From assembly GCA_020636445.1 (NCBI GenBank), contig JACJXV010000004.1, positions 62,001 to 126,000 on the forward strand: a DNA stretch of 64,000 bases, read 5' to 3'. This document shows positions 7,334-15,837 of this stretch, piece after piece; positions within the stretch are counted from its first letter, which is position 1, and every line of letters starts with the position of its first letter. The notes beneath the pieces were generated by a model. That model saw only the letters and a list, made by a program, of their open reading frames with translations, searched no databases and had not been told where the DNA came from. Source of the stretch: Lewinellaceae bacterium (GTDB taxonomy: Bacteria; Bacteroidota; Bacteroidia; Chitinophagales; Saprospiraceae). Position numbers and translations under genes: made by a program.

Positions 7334-8788
7334 ATGCAGTCATCCATCACTTTGTTATGCCGCAGTGGATTGATTACCTTACTGCTTATCCTGATGGCGT
7401 GCAGCCATTCCGTAGAGAAGAAAACGGGTAACGCAAAGGCTCCGAATATTATCGTGATCCTGGTGGATGATATGCGCTGGGATGAATATGGAGCAGCTGG
7501 CCACAATTTTATTCAAACGCCGAATATCGATCGCATGGCCAGGGAAGGCGCCAGTTTTGTCAATGCCTTTGCTACCACCCCACTGTGCTCGCCCAGCCGG
7601 GCCAGTTTTCTCACGGGGCTGTATCCGCACACCAATGGTATTATCGACAATACGGCCCGTGAAGAGCAGAGTCATAGGCTAAATACCTTCCCCAGACAGT
7701 TGCATGAACAAGGTTACAATACAGCATTCGTAGGCAAGTGGCACATGGGGAATGACAACTCCAAACGTCCGGGTTTTGATTACTGGGTTTCGCTCAAGGG
7801 CCAGGGGGAAGCCATTGATCCTACCTTGAATATTAATGGCCAGGAGAAAAACGTCAAGGGCTACGTCACCGATATCCTGCTTGATCATTCCCTCGAGTTT
7901 ATTAACCAGCAGCGGGATCAACCCTTTTTGCTTTATCTGGCCCACAAGGCATTACACCCGAATAAGGTGCAGCGCGATGATGGGTCAACTGCCAATATCG
8001 GCGAAGGCGGATTTATTCCGGCTGAACGCCATAAGGGGATGTATAGCACGGCTGTTTTCAAGCGCCGGGCGAACTACAATGTTCCCCCGCTCGATAAACC
8101 GGCCCTGAGCCGCACTATTGAAGGTTTGCCCCCCATGGGCCCCGAAACCTCCACAACGGAACAATCGATCCGGGAACGGTCGGAAATGCTCATGGCGGTT
8201 GACGAGGGCCTTGGTGCCATCCTGAAAGCGCTGGAAGCTAAAGGCGAACTGGACAACACCATTGTGGTATTCACCAGTGATCATGGTTACTGGTATGGCG
8301 AACATTGCCTGGACCTCGAACGTCGGTTGGCGTAAGAGGAGGCCATTCGCATTCCCATGCTGGTTAGGTATCCGCCCAAGGTTAAAGCCGGAACCAAGCC
8401 CGAGCAAATGGTATTGAGTATCGACCTGGCGCCGACCATGCTCGACCTGGCCGGAGTGAAGCCCAATAGCCCACTCCAGGGGCAATCCTGGGCACCTATT
8501 TTCAATGGAACCGTCCAGGATTGGCGGAATTCTTTCCTGGTGGAATATTACAGCGATATCGTGATGCCGCGCATCGTGAAGATGGGCTATAAGGCTGTTC
8601 GCAATGAACGCTATAAGTACATCCACTACCTTGAACTGCAGGGAATGAATGAACTTTATGATCTAGTCAAGGATCCCTTTGAGCTGCACAACGTAATTGA
8701 TGATCCAAGTATGGCTACCGTACTCCGTGAAATGCAGGAAGAGCTAAACCAGTGCCTGGAAAAAACCGGAGCGGAACGATTGCCCTAG
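7334..8788 (+). pseudogene. Sulfatase (arylsulfatase-like lipoprotein) interrupted by a nonsense codon
   Basis: A frame of 484 codons broken by a single in-frame TAA at 8333-8335. The N-terminus looks like a lipoprotein signal (LLILMAC lipobox). Metal-binding DDMRWDEYG and the formylglycine signature CSPSRASFLTG (Cys85 is the residue converted to formylglycine) identify a type I sulfatase. The stop falls in RLA-stop-EEAIRIP, where sulfatases normally have RLAYEE, so a TAT (Tyr) to TAA change explains it. The part after the stop includes IDLAPTMLDLAGV and the normal C-terminus. Truncation would remove part of the fold, so the product is probably inactive unless the stop is read through or is a sequencing error. 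The IS630 element ends 158 bases upstream and may have changed its expression. Confidence 0.85.
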
Positions 8789-8941
8789 TGCTTTCGGAAG
8801 TGCTAACTATTTGTAAAATAAATATTTAGGGGTTTATTTATCCCTGGGAAAACCTCCCGGATTTTCCATTGCGCCTACTTGCGCACCAGAATTTCTCGCA
8901 ACGACGCAGAGACGCAACGAGACATAATGGTGTCGCATTAC

Positions 8942-10702
8942 TTACATAAACCGCTTCACGTAAGGCCCAACCAAGGTGGCCAGCGTAGCTATTGCCATCC
9001 CTTTAGCCTCATCGGAGCTGAAGCCTTTATCCATGTAAAAATCTTCGAGGCGAACCTGCGACTGGAAATAAGGAACCTTAAAAGCGGTGATCAGTCGCTG
9101 GTTGAGTGGATCGCGCTGAGCCCAGGCATTGAGGTTTTCCCATAGGCCATCCTGCCAGGCCTGGGCCTGTTTCTGGCTCTGCTGACTCAGGCTAACCTGG
9201 CTCAGGTACAGGCGAGACCGCTCGGAAGACGCCTGGGTCAGTTCTTGCTGGCTGGGCTGCTGTCCGGCCAGGTCGATAGCGATGGCCGACATCAGGCGTA
9301 CTTCAGGCCATTCCTGAAATTGATCACAGTTTTGTACGGGCACTGCTGCCGAAAAGCCAGAGAAGGTTGCCTGTGCACGGGCCGTTTCCTGCGGGTGCAT
9401 CCGGAACAACCAACAGGGTGCAGCGTAGGTATTGCCTGGTGCTCCGTGCACGTAAAGCAAGTGCAGTACCAGTTGATCGAGATCATTATACGCATAGGTG
9501 GCCCGGTAATCAAAAGGAGGCAACTGCGTAACTACCCGCTTACCGGTAGAGAAAGCCGCCTGAATGGCGGTATTCATCAGGTTATTCACCTCGTTGGATG
9601 GCCCCAGGGTTTGGTATAGCACATAAGCTTGATAAGCCTTGGCAATAGGTTGCGATTGCCCCTCCAGTGCCAGCAGGGCGTTGGGGTCGTCTGCCAGTCG
9701 GTTGATCGTTTGCTGCAGTTGGTCTTCACCCACCATGCTTCCTGCAGCCTGATAGCGCATTAGCAATGAATATTTTTGCAGTTCGGGGTTTTGCTTAAGC
9801 GCGGTTTCATACCCCTGTTGTGTTCCCGCACCATAGTACCCATCCAGGGCTCCGGCATACGTCTTTTCAGCTTTGAGTACCTTTTGCAATTCCAGCGCCG
9901 AACGTCGTTTTACATTCACCCGGATAGTCGGCAAGGTTTTGGCCGGTGTGGCACTCGCTGCCGGCGGCCAACCGCGGCCAGTGGTCTCGGTGGCACCCGG
10001 ATATACTGGCGTTCCGCTACGGGGAGTGGTAGTTGCTGGCCGGGTAGGGGGCTGATCATAGCTGGTGGTAGTGGTACGCGGCTCGTTGGCCGAAGGCTGT
10101 ACCTTAACCAAGGGTTTGTCCTCTATTTTGATGGGAATCAGTGGTTTTTTCAACTGATTTTGGGTCTCAAAGGGCCCCAGCCGATGTAAATACATGGAGT
10201 TTACATTCTTGACAAAGGCATCGCTGAATCCTTTGCCCTGAATGTCGGAAAGGGCCTGGCGGGCCTCATTCAGCGATTCATAAACGCCCGTAACCAGTTT
10301 GAGACGGTTACCGCTGATGATGCCAAATAATTCGCCCATACCGTTGTACCGTTCCCAACGAATAGGTTTTTCCAACTCTACCGTGGCAATTTGGATGATG
10401 GTTACGGTGCGCCCCTGGTTAAGTGGCCGTTCCTGGATTTCCGCTCCCCCATACCCCGCGGCTTTTACCTTGGGCAAAAGGCGTTCTGCTTGCGTACGCT
10501 GATCGAATTCCCCAAGGTAAACCTGGAAGTAATTATTTTCCATTTCAAAGGCATAGAGGAAGCCCATTGGGCGCAACTGGTCAAAATCCTGCGCTTTGGC
10601 ACCAATAAAGGTGCCCACGTGGATCGTATAATAAGCAGACTGTTGAGCATGTGCAATGGCAATACTGCAGAGCAGGCTAAACAGGAGGAAGAATTGCTTC
10701 AT
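8942..10702 (-). CDS. Exported SPOR-like repeat protein with peptidoglycan-binding-type domain
   Basis: A 586-residue protein from ATG 10702. The longer open frame to 10870 adds 56 residues before a clear signal peptide (MKQFFLLFSLLCSIAIAHA), so the shorter start is chosen. Two SPOR-like units follow (about residues 25-90 and 95-170, with YYTIHVGTF and TVTIIQIATV strands and the FDQRTQAERLLPKVKAAGY helix). Next come a long Pro/Thr-rich linker (about 190-265) and a peptidoglycan_binding_1-like segment (LQKVLKAEKTYAGALDGYYGAGTQQGYETAL). The C-terminal 250 residues are helical and unrecognised. SPOR domains bind denuded glycan strands, so a periplasmic cell-wall role is likely; the domain calls are by eye. 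Confidence 0.65.
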   Translation of the reverse strand: MKQFFLLFSLLCSIAIAHAQQSAYYTIHVGTFIGAKAQDFDQLRPMGFLYAFEMENNYFQVYLGEFDQRTQAERLLPKVKAAGYGGAEIQERPLNQGRTVTIIQIATVELEKPIRWERYNGMGELFGIISGNRLKLVTGVYESLNEARQALSDIQGKGFSDAFVKNVNSMYLHRLGPFETQNQLKKPLIPIKIEDKPLVKVQPSANEPRTTTTSYDQPPTRPATTTPRSGTPVYPGATETTGRGWPPAASATPAKTLPTIRVNVKRRSALELQKVLKAEKTYAGALDGYYGAGTQQGYETALKQNPELQKYSLLMRYQAAGSMVGEDQLQQTINRLADDPNALLALEGQSQPIAKAYQAYVLYQTLGPSNEVNNLMNTAIQAAFSTGKRVVTQLPPFDYRATYAYNDLDQLVLHLLYVHGAPGNTYAAPCWLFRMHPQETARAQATFSGFSAAVPVQNCDQFQEWPEVRLMSAIAIDLAGQQPSQQELTQASSERSRLYLSQVSLSQQSQKQAQAWQDGLWENLNAWAQRDPLNQRLITAFKVPYFQSQVRLEDFYMDKGFSSDEAKGMAIATLATLVGPYVKRFM

Positions 10703-10727
10703 GAAAGACCATTTTTTGTAAAAAACG

Positions 10728-10735
10728 CAAATATA
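10728..10735 (-). promoter_or_regulatory. -7 promoter element for the SPOR-like gene
   Basis: Read on the minus strand, TATATTTG is an exact match to TAnnTTTG. It lies 25 bases upstream of the chosen start codon, which also supports that start. A TTTG box is present upstream but only 11 bases away. Confidence 0.45.
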
Positions 10736-10994
10736 CTGTTCCCAACCAAACAGTGGGATAACGTTGTCAGCGCCACTGACTAAGGCATCACCAGGATAAC
10801 GGACCTGCGGGCCTGCTTTCGGTGTACCTGTCCATAGATACGTTCTGGTGCGCTGAATATTGCTTATCAAGTTGTTAAAACATACGGCAAGTTGCCATTC
10901 TGGCAGCTTATTCCGGAAAAACCGGCAGTCGTACCGCTTGGCGCGGTTATTGAACTACCCAAAAAACTATCCGCTTTCCCATAAATCTCGGAAT

Positions 10995-11858
10995 ATGATT
11001 AACCGAAGTGTTGCCCACATATCCCCGGCCACTGCCCTGCAGATGGGGAAAACAACCGTCAAGCAACCGCTCCCTACGCAGCGCGTAGAGCAGATTAGTC
11101 CTTTTTTACTGTTGCATCACTTTGGCCCGACGCTGGTAGCCCCCGGAGAAGATCCCCTCGATGTAGGACCACACCCCCATCGAGGTTTTGAGCCCGTCAC
11201 GTTTTTATTCCAGGGCGGAATTCGCCATAAAGACAGCCAGGGTAATGAAGGTATATTACAGGGTGGCGATGTGCAGTGGATGACCGCCGGGCGAGGGATC
11301 ATTCACAGTGAACGGGCTTCCCGGGAATTCCTGGAAACAGGGGGGACTATGGAAGGTATCCAACTATGGGTGAATCTCCCCAAGGCGCATAAGCGGGCTC
11401 CGGCACGCTATCAGGATATCAAAGCCGGGCAAATACCCCAATTGACCCTGGATGAAGGCCGGGTATCCGTAGCGGTGGTTGCCGGTAGCTTTGGCGAGGT
11501 AAAAGGCCCGGCCCAAACGTACACCCCGGTAACTGCACTTACCATCACCTTACAGGCCGGTGGAGAGGTAGCAATCCCTCTACCGGAGGATCACAATGCC
11601 TTGCTTTATATCGTCAAAGGGAACGTAATCGTTAATGGTAATTTCGATTATACCGCAGAGCAGATGCTTCAGTTTCGCAACGACGGAGAAGGAATTACGC
11701 TGAAAGCGGTCGACAATAGCCTGGTGCTCGTGCTGGCCGGGGAACCTATTGATGAGCCCCTGGCACAATGGGGCCCCTACGTGATGAACACCCAAACGGA
11801 AATCATGGAAGCCATGCGGGATTACCAAATGGGGAAAATGGGTTTTTATATTGATTGA
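10995..11858 (+). CDS. Pirin family protein
   Basis: 287 residues from ATG 10995. The open frame reaches back to 10860, but those 45 extra residues overlap the promoter region of the divergent gene and are not pirin-like. The N-terminal cupin carries the pirin metal site: HPHRGFEPVT gives two histidines and GRGIIHSE gives the His and Glu that bind iron. WMTAGRGIIHSE and EGIQLWVNLP are family signatures, and a second degenerate cupin follows. Some pirins are quercetin dioxygenases and others act as redox-sensing regulators; the substrate is not deducible here. It is divergent from the SPOR-like gene. Confidence 0.9.
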   Translation: MINRSVAHISPATALQMGKTTVKQPLPTQRVEQISPFLLLHHFGPTLVAPGEDPLDVGPHPHRGFEPVTFLFQGGIRHKDSQGNEGILQGGDVQWMTAGRGIIHSERASREFLETGGTMEGIQLWVNLPKAHKRAPARYQDIKAGQIPQLTLDEGRVSVAVVAGSFGEVKGPAQTYTPVTALTITLQAGGEVAIPLPEDHNALLYIVKGNVIVNGNFDYTAEQMLQFRNDGEGITLKAVDNSLVLVLAGEPIDEPLAQWGPYVMNTQTEIMEAMRDYQMGKMGFYID

Positions 11859-11953
11859 GCTTCCTCAGGCTAAGGTGATCCCTCACCGTTTCCCTGCACG
11901 AGGGTTGAAAACAAACGCTGCAGATAATTCCACCGCTCCGTCATTGGAAGGCA

Positions 11954-12658
11954 TTACCGCGACGTGTTAGTTAAACCGAGTTTTTCCATCGCATAATTGC
12001 CACTAGCCAGATTCCGCTGCCAGAATTTGGCTTTTGCATAATACCAAGACCGGGTGCCAGGGTCAGTACTGGATTCCCGGGTATCGCGCCATTCTTCCCA
12101 ATTCGCCTGAACATAAGCGGCATTTCTAGCGTAAACTTCTTGAATATGTTTCAAATAGCGTTCCTTCTGCTCTGCAGATAGCCATTTTTCCACTTTCACA
12201 TAGGCGTCAGCCATAACATCCATATCAAGGGCCCCGTGGTCCATGATGAGTTGAAATAGAAACAGGGTTTCTTGCTCGGCTTTCTTGTTTTCCTGATCAA
12301 GAAAATAGTAGCGTAAATACCGCAGGGCAATATGCTGTACACGCATATTGTAGTATTCTTGAGGATCCTGGGAAATCCATGTTTGTAACTGCCGCTTGAT
12401 TTGAGGATACATTTTTCGCATTAAGGCAGGATCCTCCTTTTTCGACGCGATACCTAAATAATCAAACGCCATTTTACCAGGCTGGGGAGGTTTTTGCTTT
12501 GAACCTGGAACGACAAAATCATCCAAATAGGAAAGTTCATTAACCGCATCCATGATATCTCGCTGTGAGACGCTAGCCTGGATCACGGGTTGGAGTGTAT
12601 CCTGATTGCAACCCATGCTCCATAAGGTCAAAGCGATTAGAACTATCTTGTTTTTCAT
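11954..12658 (-). CDS. Unknown lipoprotein
   Basis: 234 residues from ATG 12658, chosen because MKNKIVLIALTLWSMGC is a lipoprotein signal with the acylated Cys at 17; the open frame extends further upstream without purpose. The mature part is helical, acidic/basic mixed and rich in Tyr, Trp and Gln (for example YYNMRVQHIALRYLRYY and NWEEWRDTRESS), with no family recognised. It starts 19 bases after the stop of the upstream secreted Cys-rich protein, so the two are very probably co-transcribed. The stretch is visibly more A/T-rich than the housekeeping genes nearby, which may point to later acquisition. Confidence 0.75.
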   Translation of the reverse strand: MKNKIVLIALTLWSMGCNQDTLQPVIQASVSQRDIMDAVNELSYLDDFVVPGSKQKPPQPGKMAFDYLGIASKKEDPALMRKMYPQIKRQLQTWISQDPQEYYNMRVQHIALRYLRYYFLDQENKKAEQETLFLFQLIMDHGALDMDVMADAYVKVEKWLSAEQKERYLKHIQEVYARNAAYVQANWEEWRDTRESSTDPGTRSWYYAKAKFWQRNLASGNYAMEKLGLTNTSR

Positions 12659-12677
12659 GGTTAATGTTTTTTTTAAA

Positions 12678-13121
12678 TTAGCAAGGTGTGGTGCAAGAAA
12701 AAACGAACTCATTGCGCTGTGCATCATAATACCAATCACAAGGACAGGTACTATCCGGGTCGGGAGCTACCGTGCCATCACTTCCAGCCGTTGCAGGTAA
12801 ATTACAACAACCCCAGTTAGTACCGTTGAAATCGTAACTTCCGTCAGAACCGGGATTCTCAGCCATCCAACGTTCATCCGTGAATATGGTGGTCATTCCA
12901 TCTCCCCAATCATAATAAATTTCCCATTCAGTAGAGATGCAATCTCCATCAGGATCATTGTAATAAGCTGTTGCGGTACCATTTTCAGTAAAAGGTACGG
13001 GAGATACGCATCGGTTTTCATAATTGGTTCCCGAAGGAGCCTCATATTGAGACATAAAAGTCACCGCAATCAATATCAAAAGTATTATACCACGCAGATA
13101 ACCATGCACCTTGTTTTTCAC
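12678..13121 (-). CDS. Small secreted cysteine-rich protein of unknown function
   Basis: 147 residues starting at a GTG (13119-13121); no ATG lies at a better place and the sequence from this GTG gives a signal peptide (hydrophobic residues about 10-24). The mature part is acidic and has seven Cys, grouped as NRC, GDC, GCC, CPC and two near the end (SCTTPC). It also has repeated Gly/Asp/Trp-containing loops (YYDWGDG, SYDFNGTNWG). The Cys pattern suggests disulfides and an extracellular location. No family is recognised. It is the first gene of a probable two-gene unit with the lipoprotein downstream. A G9 run lies about 90 bases upstream. Confidence 0.7.
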   Translation of the reverse strand: MKNKVHGYLRGIILLILIAVTFMSQYEAPSGTNYENRCVSPVPFTENGTATAYYNDPDGDCISTEWEIYYDWGDGMTTIFTDERWMAENPGSDGSYDFNGTNWGCCNLPATAGSDGTVAPDPDSTCPCDWYYDAQRNEFVFSCTTPC

Positions 13122-13560
13122 GATAACAATTGGGTTAATACCTCCCTACTCTATTAAGGCTTTTCGGGAATACACCACATCACGACAGGGATGTGACACA
13201 ATAATATGTCAAAGGGGGGGGGTAAATGCAAGTTTTTTTCCCTGTTTTTTGAGCCAAAACCCCAACTATTTTCGGGTTTTGGCTCATTTGGACTCAATTT
13301 GGTTCATTTGGGCTCAGGTAAAAGTAATGTAAGTAGTGCCTGGCCCATCGATTGATAAAGATTGAGAATCATCCCGGCTTAGCGAATAGGAGAAAGGAAA
13401 TACCTTGCCAAAAAGCTAAACCAGTAAGGCATAAAAGATAGTACAGCGAAAGTACTTCCCAAAGAATTTGACTACTTTATGCAACCTTTCGGGCTCCTTT
13501 ACGTGTTTACAAACCGGTGGTAGTTTTATTGAAATGCACTACCTTACAAATCGTAACGAC
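13122..13560. other. Intergenic region with G9 tract, hairpin and short tandem repeat
   Basis: Non-coding stretch between divergent genes. It holds nine consecutive G at 13214-13222 and a strong hairpin with 12-base arms (GAGCCAAAACCC at 13251-13262, complement at 13274-13285). A short degenerate tandem array of GGnCTCATTT-like units follows at 13281-13317. No convincing gene was seen; the short upstream extension of the next open frame from 13468 is not conserved-looking. Confidence 0.5.
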
Positions 13561-13857
13561 ATGAAAAGAACCTACATGGTAGAATTTGAGCTACCGGAAG
13601 AATTAGATACCGAATTTCTGAGCCTGATTCCCAATCAGCGCCAGTTTATTGACGAGCTGTTGGCGAAGGGGCGGATTCGCTCCTACTCCCTGGCGATCGA
13701 TCGTTCCACGCTGTGGATGGTAGTCGATGCTTTATCGGAATTCGAAGTCATGGAACTCATTTCCCAGATGCCGCTGGCAGATCATATGGAGCCTTTTGTT
13801 TCAGAACTGATGTTCCACCAAACGCGGGAACGCGTCCTGGAATTCTCGCTGAACTAG
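13561..13857 (+). CDS. Muconolactone isomerase-like protein (dimeric alpha/beta barrel)
   Basis: 98 residues from ATG 13561 (the frame opens at 13468, but the extra 31 residues have no family character). The pattern MVEFELPEEL, QRQFIDELLAKGRI, LWMVVDALSEFEVMELISQMPL and FVSELMFH fits the muconolactone delta-isomerase-like family of small ferredoxin-like dimers. In Bacteroidota these are usually stand-alone proteins with unknown substrates, not parts of an aromatic-degradation operon, and nothing nearby suggests such a pathway. It is followed by a perfect palindrome that may terminate its transcript. Confidence 0.65.
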   Translation: MKRTYMVEFELPEELDTEFLSLIPNQRQFIDELLAKGRIRSYSLAIDRSTLWMVVDALSEFEVMELISQMPLADHMEPFVSELMFHQTRERVLEFSLN

Positions 13858-13860
13858 CCG

Positions 13861-13912
13861 TGCAATATAGGGGTAGGGCTGCGATGCATCGCAGCCCTAC
13901 CCCTATATTGCA
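13861..13912. repeat. Perfect 52-bp palindrome (26-bp arms)
   Basis: The sequence from TGCAATATAGGGGTAGGG to its mirror complement is a perfect palindrome centred on ATGCAT. It starts 4 bases after a stop codon. The GGTAGGG/CCCTACC core recurs in the hairpin at 50185-50214, suggesting a dispersed palindrome family. Confidence 0.85.
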
Positions 13913-13951
13913 TCCCTCCTTTATCGGGTCGAAATCCTAAAATCCCCGTTT

Positions 13952-14491
13952 ATGAAGCGTATCGCGCTGGACATGGACGAAGTCATCGCCCATGTAGAAC
14001 CCAAATTTTTAGATCTTTTTGAATCACGCCAGGGGTATCGCCCCGAGCGCGAGGCCTATTGGGGGGGTAAAATATATCACCTCCCTGGCGGTGAACACCT
14101 GCGCGAACACCTCCACGACCCAGGCTTTTTTGCTGATCTACCCGTCATTCCACACAGCCAGGAGGTTGTCGCCTGGCTACAGGAACACTACGAAGTTTTT
14201 ATCGTATCAGCAGCCCAGGAGTTCCGGAACTCCCTGGCTGACAAACACGACTGGCTGCACCGGCATTTTCCGGGCATCTCCTGGAAAAACTTCGTTTTTT
14301 GCGGGGATAAAAGTATCATCCAGGCCGATTACATGATCGACGATCACGCACATAATCTCGAAGTGTTCCGGGGGAAAGGTCTTTTATTTACGGCCCCGCA
14401 CAATGCCCTGGAAACCCGGTTCACCCGGGTGAATAACTGGCTGGAGGTTCGCGATTTTTTTGTCCGGGAACTGGCGCAGGGTGGGCAGTAA
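13952..14491 (+). CDS. 5'(3')-deoxyribonucleotidase (NT5C-type HAD phosphatase)
   Basis: 179 residues. The opening LDMDEVIAHVEPKFLDLFE has the HAD nucleophile pair (Asp8 and Asp10). A phosphate-binding VSAAQE segment sits mid-protein, and the metal-binding acid pair is in MIDDHAHNL near residue 132. Length and layout match the NT5C family, which dephosphorylates deoxyribonucleoside monophosphates in the cytoplasm and so trims nucleotide pools. The GtrA-type gene begins 12 bases after its stop, so they are probably in one transcript, although no functional link is evident. Confidence 0.85.
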   Translation: MKRIALDMDEVIAHVEPKFLDLFESRQGYRPEREAYWGGKIYHLPGGEHLREHLHDPGFFADLPVIPHSQEVVAWLQEHYEVFIVSAAQEFRNSLADKHDWLHRHFPGISWKNFVFCGDKSIIQADYMIDDHAHNLEVFRGKGLLFTAPHNALETRFTRVNNWLEVRDFFVRELAQGGQ

Positions 14492-14503
14492 ACGCCTGGC
14501 AGG

Positions 14504-14920
14504 ATGAAAGAGAAGTTAGCAAAAGTTCAAGGGCTTTTTTGGCAGCAGGTAAAATTTGCCCTTTCGGGGTTGGTGGCTACCGGGCTCGACTATGGCCTTT
14601 ACTTACTACTCGTATATCGTTTTCTGCCCCCGGCAGCAGCGAATATCACCTCCTATACGATTGCAGTAATTGTTAATTTCCTGATGCAGAAGCGCTTTGT
14701 CTTTACCCTGCAGGGGTCGGTGCGGCGGGCGTTTGTGCTATCAATGGTGGTTTCCGGTGGCGGGCTACTCCTGAGTACCGGTATCATTTATGGGCTATCG
14801 CAGCTACCTTTCTTTATCGCACGCCAATACCTGGCCAAACTGCTAACCACGGGAATTGTTTTCTTTTACAACTTCTTCCTGAAACGCTGGGTCTTCGAAA
14901 GCGGTAAGCAGCCTGCCTGA
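14504..14920 (+). CDS. GtrA family membrane protein
   Basis: 138 residues with four predicted transmembrane helices (about 16-35, 43-61, 77-98 and 106-126). FALSGLVATGLDYGLYLLL at the first helix, an N-rich second helix (IAVIVNFLMQKRFVF) and the closing FYNFFLKRWVFE are typical of GtrA/DPMS-like proteins. These are thought to flip polyprenol-linked sugars or to assist cell-surface polysaccharide synthesis. There is no glycosyltransferase partner next to it here. Its stop is 6 bases from the stop of the convergent pseudouridine synthase gene. Confidence 0.85.
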   Translation: MKEKLAKVQGLFWQQVKFALSGLVATGLDYGLYLLLVYRFLPPAAANITSYTIAVIVNFLMQKRFVFTLQGSVRRAFVLSMVVSGGGLLLSTGIIYGLSQLPFFIARQYLAKLLTTGIVFFYNFFLKRWVFESGKQPA

Positions 14921-14926
14921 TCAAGG

Positions 14927-15769
14927 CTATTTTCCGGTAAAATGCCGGAGCATGATGATCTCCTGTTGACTCAATGGGCGGAAAAAGCCCCGGGGCAAAT
15001 CTTTTTTCGTCAACCCTCCCAGGTACGTTCGGTCGAGTTTGACCACTTCATAACCCAGGTGTTCAAATATCCGGCGGACGATCCGGTTACGCCCTACATG
15101 CAATTCCACCATCACTTCGGTTTTGGGGCTATCCGGCACAAAATGGGCGCTATCTACTTTCACCGGACCATCTTCCAGTTCCAGGCCACCGCGCAACTGC
15201 TCGAGGTGTGCTGGGGTAAAGGGCTTATCGAGTGAGGCTACATAGATCTTTTTCAGGTTATAGCTGGGGTGACTCATCCGCTGGGCCAGTTCCCCATCAT
15301 TGGTGAGCAATAACAGCCCCGTCGTGTCGCGGTCCAGGCGGCCCACCGGAAAAACCCGCTCCTTAATCGTATTGCGAATTAAGTCGAGGACCGTCTTGCG
15401 ACCCCGCTCGTCGCTGGCGGTCGTGATAACCCCTCTGGGCTTATTCATCAACAAGTAAACGCGGCGTTCCTCGGGTTGGATTACCTGTCCTTTATAGCGT
15501 ACCACATCCCCGCGCTTAATCTGGTAAAAAGGCTCGAGCTCCACGGTGCCGTTGACAGAGATCTGGCCTTGCTTAACCAGGTCGGCTGCTTGCCGCCGCG
15601 AACAGATACCACAATGGGCAACATATTTATTGAGGCGCATTCCCTCTACCGGCTCAGTCGGGGCGGGTTCTTCGTAGTTATTCCGCGGAAGGCGGGAGAA
15701 ACTTTCGCTACGTGCCGGGCGGGAAAAACGATCGGGCTTGGAAGAGCGGGATTTATGTTGCTTAGCCAT
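14927..15769 (-). CDS. RsuA/RluB-family pseudouridine synthase
   Basis: 280 residues. A basic, Ser/Arg-rich tail (residues 1-40) precedes an S4 RNA-binding domain (MRLNKYVAHCGICSRRQAADLVKQG, about 43-100). The catalytic domain follows, with the nucleophilic Asp in GRLDRDTTGLLLLTNDG and the family end HVGRNRIVRRIFEHLGYEV. The enzyme isomerises a uridine in ribosomal RNA: RluB acts on 23S, RsuA on 16S, and the exact site is not certain from sequence. Basic N-terminal extensions are common in Bacteroidota members. It lies 68 bases downstream of dnaB on the same strand. Confidence 0.9.
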   Translation of the reverse strand: MAKQHKSRSSKPDRFSRPARSESFSRLPRNNYEEPAPTEPVEGMRLNKYVAHCGICSRRQAADLVKQGQISVNGTVELEPFYQIKRGDVVRYKGQVIQPEERRVYLLMNKPRGVITTASDERGRKTVLDLIRNTIKERVFPVGRLDRDTTGLLLLTNDGELAQRMSHPSYNLKKIYVASLDKPFTPAHLEQLRGGLELEDGPVKVDSAHFVPDSPKTEVMVELHVGRNRIVRRIFEHLGYEVVKLDRTYLGGLTKKDLPRGFFRPLSQQEIIMLRHFTGK

Positions 15770-15837
15770 AAGGGTATATATGATTATCCGTTTCCGAAAG
15801 CGTGGCTACTTTCGAAAATAAAAAAAATTAGGTTGGA

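Noticed and set aside
7985..8626. Minus-strand open frame of 213 codons across the sulfatase stop
   Set aside because: Antisense to a clear sulfatase coding sequence; it does not explain the conserved motifs.
10703..10870. 56-codon extension of the SPOR-like protein
   Set aside because: It precedes a clear signal peptide and covers the -7 promoter element.
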